64,000 nt of DNA from Sebastes aleutianus. Its lineage: Eukaryota; Chordata; Actinopteri; Perciformes; Sebastidae. The notes under the pieces are model-generated. The model saw nothing but the letters and a program-made list of their open reading frames with translations, was not told the origin of the DNA and did no database searches. Within the stretch, counting starts at the first letter, position 1; each line of letters opens with the position of its first letter. The DNA lies in the NCBI GenBank assembly GCA_916700875.1, contig CAKAKS010000032.1:7317001-7381000 (forward strand), read 5' to 3'. The position numbers and the translations under genes are program-made. Of the stretch, positions 40,501 through 52,500 are shown in pieces.

Positions 40501-43500
40501 AAAACATGATAAAAGAGGAGAGGTGGGGATATGTTTCTAACTCTAAACCAACCATATCATTGCCCAGCATTTATGTCCATGTTCTATCAAATGAAAATGT
40601 ACACAACCCTAAGATTTGTGTGATATATCAGCTGCAACTAACAATTATTTTCATAATCGATTTAACCCAGTGGTGGCCAACCGGGGAGTCAGAAACCCCA
40701 AAAGGGGTCTCAAGATGATTAAAGGGATAAGAAAGAAAGACTTTTTTTCCAAAGAAAAATAACCATAACCTGTGATGAAGGGTCACAGGTAGATATTGCC
40801 ATCTTCTTGTAAGGGGTATCATAAGCCAAGAGGGCTGGAACCACTGGATTAATCTTCTGATTATTTTCTAGATTAATTGTAAGGTCTATAAAATGTCAGC
40901 AACTCAAAAACTGCCCATCATTAGTTCACAGAGCCCATGATGATGTCTTAAAATGTTTTCTTTTGTCCAACCAACAGTCCAAACGCAAACAAATTCTGTT
41001 TTAGGGATCAATACTAGAAATTTAGAAGTCAATACCAGTACCAGTGAAATTCCACGATTCCTGATTCGCAATTCCCAATTCAAAACCACAGTAAAAAAGC
41101 AAAAACAGAACAATAAACACTTTGAGCTACTGTTAGGAAGTTTAACAGGTCATAATTCCTTCTCAAGTATCTATTTTATATTGCTATGAAAACATCTCCT
41201 TCAAACAACTGGATTTATTCAAGTTTCTCGCAAAAAACAATTTTGAACACATCATGATAACGTTATAATTTACCGTCACCTCATTTTTACTGAATAGAGC
41301 TTGAATGCATCATAATGAACCTCCCTTAACATTAGCTGCTAGCTCTGCAGGACTGTGCTGCCCACCGGGTGCACAGCTAACGTTAACTAGCTCTCCTTCT
41401 GCCAATTTCAACACAGATTTGTTGCAATCTGGCATTATAAGGGAAAAATAGGGTGCGTCACATGGACGCGTCGATAGTGACTTTACTGCGTCCTTTCAGA
41501 ATTTGGACGCTGTTAGTCCTGAGCGCTAATGGTACCTATGGTACCTGCAAAAAAAACGAGTACCATCGCGTTTTCAGAATTTTGGCATCGACTTGGTACC
41601 GAAGTATCGGTTCCCATGACATCCCTATTCTGTTTACTATCAAGACTAAAAAAAAAAGAAAGAAAAAAAAACTTGTGAAGCTGGAACCAATGAATTTGTG
41701 CATAAAATACTTCCACCCTTGTCTGTTTATTTTTTATTTTCTTGTTATGTTTTTGTCACATTTCTCCTTATCTAAGGCAGCAAAGAACCGAAGTTTCCCT
41801 GCCATTGAATATAGTACACCAACTAGCAATAAAAAGCCAGTAACATTAGAATGTTGTCATTAGGCTGAGTTTCAATTTCAATGCTTAAATTTGTGTATAA
41901 ATATTTTTAGTATCGGCACAAACTATTTGAATTACAACAAGTCAGCTTCAACACTAAAACACGGCTGGGCTAAAGCTCCACCACACACATACAAATGCTC
42001 TTGTTTGGGTTTGTTTAAGGAAAGGAAAGCTGCATGAACTCACTGACAATCCACAGCCGTTTGGTAATGTGTTGTATTGTTCTGTCGTTGCTGCTGGTTG
42101 CACACAATGCAGCTTGTGTGTTGCTAAGATCAAGTGAATAACGGGTTTGCTTGTAAAAATGAACGCAAAAGTGTGTGTCCCCGAGTCCTCGAGCCTGCTG
42201 TGCATATGCATGTCTGTGCGTGAGAGAAAGTGCGTGCCGTGTATTTGTGTAGGAGGTTGTGTTTCACCAGCAGGTTGGGATGGAATGATAACGCTGTGGC
42301 CAGATGGATGGGTTATGTATTTGTGCGTGGGAGACTCCTGTTCTCCTCTCTGCTCACACACACACACCCTCATTTAAAACTAAAAATACACTAAGACTCA
42401 GGTGGAAAACTCTTTAACATTCGCACAACAGGGTGAAGATTTTGCACAAGACAACAACGGAATTTCACAAGATTTTGTGCAGTCAGCCACAGTCAACCGC
42501 ATGTGTGCTTTGCATAACTGGCTTGACGTCACTTTTATCAGTGTGGAAAGTGAAAGTTCTTCAAAAGTCAAGTCTTCCACCAGAGCTGTGATATCTAAAA
42601 TGCACAAAGATTAGAGACTGGGTGCTGTTTCATTTGTATTCGTAAGATGCGTTGTTGTTTGAATGCACCGTTGTGAGCATGGACACATCACATCTTCCGC
42701 GGTCTTTATGTCTAGACAAGAAGATCCACCAGATTAAGACAAATCTCAGGGTGTATACTTTTACTTTCACATGAGAACCATATACCATTGTAAACACCTC
42801 AATAGACCCCATTCCAGCTTTGCTTCTAGTCCAAATGTCAGATTATGAGAATGGATGAGATTCACAGCAGTTTATTTATAGGTTTGTCATACAACCAGAT
42901 AGGGAACTCCGTTGTAGCATTTAAATTGTAATACGTTTAAGCAATATTTCAGTTTTTCTGGACAGACGAGCATAACCATTCATTTCTGGAGATTAAGTTC
43001 TTCCTCATTTTTGGCATTCCTTCTCACAGCCCTGTAAGGTGGATCTTGGACCGGCTCATGTCTTGTTCTATTTGCCCAAGGTATTATATAATGTGCTGTT
43101 AAGTATGTGTATATTTATCTATCTGTGTATGTGTGTGTGTGTTTCGTTGCGTGAGTGTGTGGGTGTGCTAGACTTTGATTTTTGCTCAGTCTGTAATGAA
43201 TGTTTTACAGCAGGCTTTGGGGGGGATCCTTTTACTTTTTAAAGCAAAATAACAAGACTCAAGATTTGCCAGTCACTTGCCATTTTAGTTCCAAATACAT
43301 TACTTTTTAAGTCTTCATTTTGACATAATGTACCTGGCACTACGAAGTTAGCTTTAGGTTTTAACAGTAAACAGCTGTGTGAAGTATCGCAGCAGCTGCG
43401 AGATCAACAACAATCCAGCCCATTCAACGTAAGTGCAGCCAGTTTCCCACAGAGTTTGTCTTTAGAATGGGATTCTCCACCAAAGAAACGTGGTATGATA

Positions 43501-46500
43501 TTATATTGCTAATAAATAGATAAACAATGTGCCACAATATGCAACCAAGGGCTGAAACACAAACAAAATAGCCCTACCTATAGCTAGCCCAAACATCAGA
43601 TTTCAGCATGTCAAAGGATTATTTTAACACCCTTTATCAACCAGGGGTGAAATTAAACTAAAATGACGATGGGACAAGTTAGCTGTTAAAAAAAGCTAAT
43701 GTTAGCTATGTGTTAGCAAGCTACTATAGTTAGCTAAGGCACTTGCAAACACAATACTGCATAGCTTTCTTATTTATCCACCTTCAACTATAACACAAGT
43801 TGTCAAAATGCTTGATGATCCTAAAACTGACATTTGGACAAAATGCTTGTTGCACACGTAAGTATACTGAGTGTCAGGATCCCACAGTTTTCCCATTCGT
43901 CCTGCTGATGCATCAGGTCTTATTGCCTGCCTGTACTGTGTCTACATAGGCTCAGTTTTTCAGTTCAGCAGCTTATAAAATTTTAGTTCTGGGTTCTTTA
44001 CCCTGTTGGTAGTGCATCCCACAACACAGCAACTTATGGGCATTTTTTTGTTGTTTGCTAGCAGACTAAAGTGACAAGGAGACACCTTCACACAATACAA
44101 AGTCACTGGAGTAATGAATTGTTTTACTCTCCGGTTTGGGCGGGACTTAATTGCGCTCTGTCTTTATAGCACCCTGTAAAAACCCCAACAAGTCACTTTT
44201 AAATTCTTTAATTAACACATCTTGTTTTGTTTAATCTGTGCAAAAACGAATATGTAAAAAGACATGTTGTGGGTTTACGGGGGATTATGTGGCAGACTAT
44301 TTCTTGGCAATCTTCCTGAAGTGTTGTCGTCACAGTGAGGTTACGAGTGGGGACTCCAGCAAGTCATGTGGCCAAATAATATTCACACATATGTATCCCT
44401 ATATAAAACATTTCTGTCTTTTGTACATATTAATCAAACAATAAATAACGAGCCTTAGATGGTAGGTGTTTTTTGTTAATTTGAGACAGAGCCAGGTCTT
44501 CGTTTCCAGTCTTTCTGCTAAGCTAAGCTAACCGGCTGCTGGCTGTAGCTACATATTCACCATACAGACACGAGAGTGGTATCAAGCGTATCTCTCGACA
44601 AGAAGAGATTTCCCAAAATGTCAAACTATTCCTTTAAGAACATCAACTCAAATTACTTATAGGAGTATTTGTAGTTCAAACTTAAGCCCTGACGCACTAC
44701 GTATCATAGATATTTATAAAACCCTCTGGGCCATCTATGGCCTCAACCAACAGGGAGAACCTTGATAAAGTTACTTTGACCCCTAAAGAAGACCAGACAT
44801 TACATCAGCTGAAGTACAGTTTGACATTTTAACACCGCTGAGGGCTTGCACACCCGGAAGACGGCGGGTCTTCTTCACTGGAGTGGAGCAAAACCCCAAA
44901 AAAGACTGCGGAGAGGCCCGACAGTCTCACCAGAGGAGGTGTGGAGCAGAGAGACTGGCTTGTTTTGCAGGAAAAAAAAAAGAAAAAAGAATTGGCCGGG
45001 GCCACCGTCCCCAGTGCCTTATAAGGCAGTGTTTCTATCCAGCTAGCACGTTGAAGCCGGGACTGCTGCTGCTTGCCTGAGAGCAACTCAACTGCACTCC
45101 AGAGACGGAGCGAACACTCAGGTTGACTATCAGGGTAGAAACAGAGGACAAGACACACAGGGGTTATCCTCACCTCCCTGAAGAGCTACACAAGAAAGGA
45201 AGAAGTTCTGGTGTGGGCGGGGAGGGGGAGACAATAAGAAAAGGTTGAGAAAAAAGGAGACAGGAGATGCTGGATGAGAAGAGTGATAAACATTAGGTGG
45301 GAAAAGGGACATGCAAAACAGAGGAAAAGGGACATGCAAAACAAAATAAGTACATACGTTATTAAATAGGGCTGGTACACCTTTCTCCCGATTTGATACT
45401 ATCACGATTCTTGGGTGACAATTCAATATGTATTGCGATTTTTAAGTATTGCGATTCGATATTACGATTTATTGCGATTTTTGTTAACTTTTTTTAACAC
45501 TAGACCATGGGAAAAAGTTGAATCATATACTTCTAGGGACTCTTACTTTGTAAAATATCTAAATTGATACATTAAAATGTTTGATTTTCAGCAGGTAATG
45601 TATATATCAGTCATTGTCAGGCATTATTTATTACATTTTTTCCAGCAACCCAAAAATCAAAGAATAAAGACATTTCCTCCCTCACAAATTAGTGGTATTT
45701 TCTATTTAATTATAAGGGACATGTAATGTTCACGAGTGAGGGAAAAAAGGGAGCGGGAGATTGACAGGCGGTTTGGTGCAGCGTCTGCAGTTATGCGGGC
45801 GCTGTACCGGACTGTTGTGATGTAAAGGGAGCTGAGCCGGAGGGCAAAGCTCTCGATTTGCCAGTCCATCTACGTTCCAACCCTCACCTATGGTCATGAG
45901 CTTTGGGTAATGACCGAAAGAATGAGATTGCGGATACAAGCGGCCAAAATGAGCTTCCTCCGTAGGGTGGCTGGGCTCTGCCTTAGAGATAGGGTGAGGA
46001 GCTGAGACATCCGGAGGGAGCTCGGAGTAGAGCCGCTGCTCCTTTGCGTCGAAAGTGGCCAGCTGAGGTGGTTCGGGCATCTGATCAGGATGCCTCCTGG
46101 ACGCCTCCCTTTGGAGGTTTTCCGGGCACGTCCAACTGGTAATAGGCCCCGGGGTAGACCCAGAACACGCTGGAGAGATTGCATATCTCGTCTAGCCTGG
46201 GAACGCCTCGGGGTCCCCCAGGAAGAGCTGGAAAACCTTGCTGGGGAGAGGGACGTATGGAATTCCCTGCTTAGACTGCTGCCCCCGCGATTCGGCCCCA
46301 GATAAGCGGAAAGAAGATGGATGGATGGATGTGATGTTTTATACTTCTGGTGAATATAATCTAATCCCTCTTATTTCCATATATTTATGTTGTATACACA
46401 GTTTCCTTTGTTAACACCTTATTTTGAAAACCGGACATAGTCACACGTGTATACTTCGCTAACTTTGCCAAGTCCGTCGCTAGCTCTCTCCCGGTCAGCT

Positions 46501-49500
46501 CCGTTCTTTTTATACATCCATTGTCAGCTCCATCGAGGCTGTTTGAATACATTTAACATAAATGTCAGTATATGGGTGCTCTACAGTTGTAGCGTCGGCC
46601 GATTTGACCTCAGATATGCGAGTGACAGCCGGCTTGACCGCACGTTACCGCAATACAATAACGTTTCCTGTCCATGACAGAGTTAGCATGCAGCTTTAGC
46701 CGTGATGTCTAGCTCTGCTTTTCCTGCAATGTGTAAAACCCAAAGTGTTTCCATACTTTACTGTATGTGTAGTGTTTACCACTTTGGATTTAACATGTGA
46801 GGGTGCAGGTCGTATCCATGCAGACCCTCCGCCGTTTTCTACTTTCTCATTTCGACTACGGTTTGTTTTGGTTGATGGATACGTAACGGATATGAAGTCA
46901 CGTTACTCAGACTACAACAATAAAAGCGGTAACTTCCTTCTACCTCCACATAGACTCAAATGAAGCAAATATAAAGGTTATGGCATTACAAAAAATAATT
47001 TCAAAATCTTTAAAAAAAAAAATCAGGATACATAGGTGAATAATTTTTTTTCCTCACCCCTATGCATTATGTTATTAAATGTATTGGTCGCCTAATGCTG
47101 AGTAAGGAGAGGATCACACTGGATGAATAAGAAAGAGACAGCCAGGGAATGCCCCCTAGACATGATCTGGAAGACATCACACAGACTCTTAGCTATCCAT
47201 ATCTCGTTATCGTTCACACTGAAGTGCTGTGCATAAAGTTATCTGGCAGTACCGGGTCTACAGCTGCATCAAAAGGCTCTGGACTGGAGCTACAGTTAAA
47301 ATACCTGCAGTGTGTTTAACAAGCCTGAGAGGAGGGGCTGAGCTGCAGGCTGAGAAAGAAGCAGAGCCAGAGAAAAAAAAGAGATAAGGCTGAAAAAGCG
47401 AAAGGGGAAAGTGCAGTCATTCGCAGGGACTTTGAGCCCCATATATAGCTGCCAACTATTTACTCAGTGAGGTCATTTCCTTCAGGACGGCAGAAAGGCA
47501 ACTTATGTGACTTGCAATCAAGTGTCCATATTTTTCTTTATCTCGAGAAATGCCCTTTCTGTTGCTTGCCCTCCACAATCACTCCCTGTGCTTGGAGCTG
47601 CCAAGTAAGTCCAGCACTTCAGTCAGCAGTGGTAGTGTGCTGCCAAATAATGATCACTGCAGTTTGCACAGGGGGAAGGTTGCTGAGACTTCAGGTTACA
47701 TTTGATCGAATGCTGATAGAGGCAATAAAGTGATTTGCAGTTTATATGACCACAGTGTACGGCGCCATTGAAGAGTCATTTATGTGATATTTGCTGAGTG
47801 TTTTTTTTTTTTTGAAGCGGGTGTTCCCAAACTTTTTCAAGTCAAGAACTTTTATAAGTTTTATTACCAAAAGTGCATGAAACCCATGACCAAAATAGTC
47901 ACACATTCTGTGATTGTGTTACTTATAGATGGAATTATAGTGAAAATAAATAATTCCCCTTTTTGTTGGGGACGCCCTGGAATCCCCTCACTTGGAATAC
48001 CACTGACTTAAAGGGTCAATTGCAGATGACAAAGTGCCTTAAACTTGCATTCTTTCTAATAGCCAGCAGGGGGCGACTCCTCTGGTTGCAAAAAGAAGTC
48101 TGATTGTATAGAAGTCTATGAGAAAACGACCCTACTTCTTTCTCACTTGATTTATTTCCTCAGTAAACATTGTAAACATGAGTTTATGGTCTCAATCGCT
48201 AGTTTCAAGTCTTCTTCAATACAGCATGATGTTCATTTAGTAAATTATGGTCCCATTTAGAGTCAAATAGACCATAAAGCGTGGCTACCTTGTGATTGAC
48301 AGGTTGCTACCACGGCTTTGTCCAGTCTGGGAGTTGTCCGTGTTTTGTTTCAGTTCAAGAAAGTTAATGTAACATGTTTTGGTCACCTAAAAATGTCTTA
48401 GGCCCAGATCACACTGAGACACGTCGCTAGAAACGCATCGCCAGCAAAACCATTGTTTTTCTATGGTACGCCTGCCGTGCGCTCCGCTCTGCGCTCCGCT
48501 CTGCGCTCCGCTCTGCGCTCCTAGTGGTTTTTCAGATGTGCACTTAAGTTAAAATATTCTCATTTAAAAATATTCTCAACTTCGCCTCACTCGTCAGTCA
48601 CACTTGGCCCAGGCAGTCAAATCAAGCAAGAATCAGACTTTACCATAGACATATACACAGACTTTACCACTTTACCACTTCCTGTAGATGTGGTGGGGCT
48701 AGCTAGCTAGTTAGTTAGTTGGCTACTTGTTGGACTGTGAGAGGAAAGGGGTGATTCATATCTCATGTCGTGATGGTTTCATGTAGGCTACTGTCTTTGA
48801 GAGAGAGAGAGAAAGGGACCGCCTGATGAAACATACAGCCCTGCTCCACAGGTGCATCAGCAGTTTTGCCCGACGCCTTTTGCCAAGGGGCGTTTTTGAA
48901 GCGGCTGCGCCTGCAGCGATGTGCCTCAGTGTGATTGGGGCCTTATTCAGCGTTCGGTTGTACTTAGCTCCACCCTCTCGTGTCACTTCTGGCTGCAAAA
49001 AAAACAAGATGGAACTCAAGGCTTCAAAACAGCAGTCCACAAAACAATGGGTGACGTCACAGTGACTACGTCCACTTCTTATATACAGCCTGTGAGTACA
49101 CTACTGTGTATCCCAGCTTATAAAGATTTCAGATTTCTTTACAGGAAGGTCACTGAGTTTACCCGACAGATGCTGCAGATTCCTCACTGTCAGCTTTCCG
49201 TATCCTCAGGGTAGTCAGCCCACAGCTCCCTGGCTAGTCCTACACACATCTAACTTCAAGTCCACTGAAAAGTACAAGTCCGATATTAATTACTGAGCTT
49301 CTTTTACAAAGCTGTTATTTAGGGGACTATACAGTAGTCAACAAAGCAGCTTCTTCTGATTTTTTTCTTGCTGTTGCTATGCCACAACAGTAGGGGATGT
49401 GTGATTCATTGTTTACCGAATATGAGCCTGTGAGCAATTATTAAGGCACTTAAAGTATGCATGTTTTTATTCCACCTGCAAAAAAGGACATTTCTGAGCC

Positions 49501-52500
49501 CTTAGCGTTTGTGTGTGCGTCATTTTGAAATCCCACCGCGAGCAGCAAAACTTCTTGATCCCTGCGACAGCTCCGAGGCTGCTAAAAATGGAAAACTGCA
49601 GCCTGCTCTCTCCTACGCATGCTTCCCACTCAACTTTTGTCTCCAACACTCAACACCTCTATCTCTCCGGCTCGCGTGCAGGAAGTAAACACCACCGGTG
49701 TTCAAGCAAGGATTCTGCTAAATGTTTTTAAGGGAAGAGGGAATAGAGCTGGAGAGCCTCAAGTAGTGTGGAGGGGGGTAGGGGGGGGACAGGGAAGGGT
49801 ACGTACAGGGGGCCCCGAGCTAGATGGGGCCCATTAAAAGGGGTGAGGTGATGCTTTTTAAGATAGACCCGACAGTGTGTTTGCCCTCTGTCAGATCCTG
49901 TTAGGGGGCCCAGAAATTGAAACGCCACCACTAAAACGAATCATAACTTTACAGCTAAAGTAGGTCCTGTGACACAGTGCTGGCTCTGAACTACAGTTAG
50001 AGGTGAAAATGAATGTCCTTGTGTCCAGACATTGTACACAGGGTTCAGATGTGTTAGTTCCTGTAGAGCATAACCAACACCAGAATGTATTTTGGGAAAA
50101 CAGGGTTAATCTAAAGCTATTTCAGCCTGATGTCATGATATACACTGGTATAACGGGAGGATTTTTCCACTGCCTTATGCAACTTTAGGTCATCACAAAA
50201 CTTGCCAAAAGCATCTCTCAAGGGGTACACCACATGTACTTCTTCAGCAGACCCAGCTCAGAGTATTACAATTTAAGTCTCGTCTCTACTGCAAAGTATC
50301 CTTTGCCAAATAATGTAACTTTATTCTCCAAAACAAAGCTCCAACTTCTGCTATTTATAAAAGGGGACAATATTTTCCCTTTGCCTCAGTATCTGACATG
50401 ATACATGATGGCATCAGATTGTATCAGTAGAGGAAATTTCAAATACTGACACCCTATTTTTGACTTTGTATAAAATAATCAGCAATCATTAACAGTACTG
50501 AGGCCTGTACTACGAAGCGAGTTCAACATACCCAGGGTATCTTCCCATTATCTGGCTTCATTAACCCTAACGAACGAGATCCAGCTAAGCGGTCCTACGA
50601 CGTTGGTTATCAACTCGGTAGGTCAACCCAGGGTTTCTCAGTCTGGATATGAGCACGTTCACATGAAAGAGGAGGTGTTTGCAGCATCTGACCAATCACA
50701 GACATGGACAAGTACACAGACTTGCAGACAGAGAGGCAGAGCGGCACAATTTACCAAGGAAGAGCTAAACTATAATATTAGACAAATACGATAAAGTTGA
50801 ACACATAATCCAGACTAAAAGCAGGTAGGACAGCTGGCAAAAGAATGCCGATGTGTGAATGAGTAAATTAACAGATTTATTAATTTAACGAAACACTCAA
50901 AAGTCAAATGTAGTCGTCTAGATGGGGCAGTGATAATATAAATATCTTTCATAAGTGTAATGGATAAATAGACTACACTTCTTTATGCCATTTGACAAGT
51001 ATACAGCGTCCGTGACTATTTCAACCTTCTTTCCGCTGCATTCCAGTCTCCAGCAGTGTGAAACGGACTTGAGAGCAAGTAAAAAAATAAATATAAAAAC
51101 ATAATTCAAAGCGGTAAGCACCCACTGCACAAATCCAGCTGTCCTTCCTGCATTTGTCAGTTTAAACTGTGTTGATTTCAGCCTGGATTATGACTCAAAC
51201 TTCTTCATATTTGTGTAATATTATCATACGATCTGTGCTCTAAGCTTTGATTAGTCAGTAGGCAGTACTTTTATACGAGTTGATCTCTTATCTGGAACAT
51301 AACCGGCTCCGGAGCAGGTTAGCTGTTCAGCATCAGTTACCATGGAGATCTACCCTGATAAGAAGTGATCCAACTTCGTAAGACGGAAAGCCCAGAGTTA
51401 ACCCTGAAGTTACCTCGCTAACCGCAAATCCTGCTTTGTAGTACAGGCCTCTGGTCTATCCATAGCCTGATAAACAGATTAGTCCATCTTCTGATGGTCA
51501 AAATATTAGGGATGCACCGATTTATCGGCCGAGCATTGGTATCGGCCGATATTCGCCTTCTTGACTGCCATCGGCCTATCGGTAAATAAGATTACATTCA
51601 CCATTGCAGTGGCCAATGTTTATCGGTTGTGTTGCATCAATTTTGTAAATGTCTAAATGTTGTATTGGTTATTAAAAATTTAAAATTAATCTTTTTCATG
51701 TGAAAGAAGGTTACATTAAAGGTTGTTTCATACATTTGGTATGATTGAATTTGTGCTCATTCAAAGACAGAGTAATGAAATGCTGAATGACAGCTCAGTT
51801 ATTTTTTTTCTTATACTGAAGAGGTCTTTGTTTCCCTGGCACAAAAAAAAGGAATAAAAAACAACAACAACAAAGTATCGGCTATCGGCCAAATTGCTAT
51901 TTTAAACATTGGTATTGGCCCAGAATTTCACAACTGGTGCATTCCTACAAAAAAAGTTTTAAATTGTCAATCATGACAAGTGCTGTATAAATAAATTCAA
52001 TCTTATAAATGTAAACACAACGACATGAGACTGCTGCTTAACTGAAAAATCTCACAACTTCTTCTGACCATGTCAACTCAAGAGGAAACAGTGGTGGAAA
52101 TGCATCAGCTCACTTCCCGGAAATATGTGGGAAGCAAGACAGAAACACATTAAAGTGGAATCCGTATGATTCACAACATGCTGTATGCACTTCTGTAATA
52201 CATGGTCTTTAATGTAACATTTTAGACATGGAATATAAGGGCACTTTGCTGACAGTTCAGGGCATGCAGTGACAGGTTGAGGGTTTAGTTTCACATATAT
52301 GCATGTAAAACTATATTGATTATGAATTGATCACGCCAAAGATAGCAACTCATGGTAAGATGGTTTAAGAGTTCATATTTAGCTGGGAATAAAGCTGTAG
52401 CCTAAGTTGTTTCATACTGGTTTCCAGAAGACCCTACAAAAATATACAAACATTTTAAGAGGCACGAGTTTTGTCTCTGTCAAAAAATTAAAAATAACAA

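Larger units (their letters stand above)
48008..49090. mobile_element. TTAA-type repeat with nested hAT-like element, intron 1
   Basis: Left end TTAA-AGGGTCAATTGCAG. Near the right side is AATGGGTGACGTCACAGTGA with CCACTTCTTATATACAG, a frequent fish repeat block. A separate element (48400-48945) interrupts it. The right terminus was not pinned down. Confidence 0.5.

Noticed and set aside
41453..41863. 136-codon plus-strand open frame
   Set aside because: Low-complexity lysine tract and repeat-derived sequence; no protein family recognised.
41954..42373. 139-codon minus-strand open frame in intron 1
   Set aside because: Rich in repeats of simple composition (CA/GT-rich), no recognised domain, and no splice sites linking it to rock2.
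45130..45426. 98-codon minus-strand open frame with hydrophobic stretches
   Set aside because: Purine/pyrimidine-skewed sequence just outside a hAT-like repeat; no homology or splice context.
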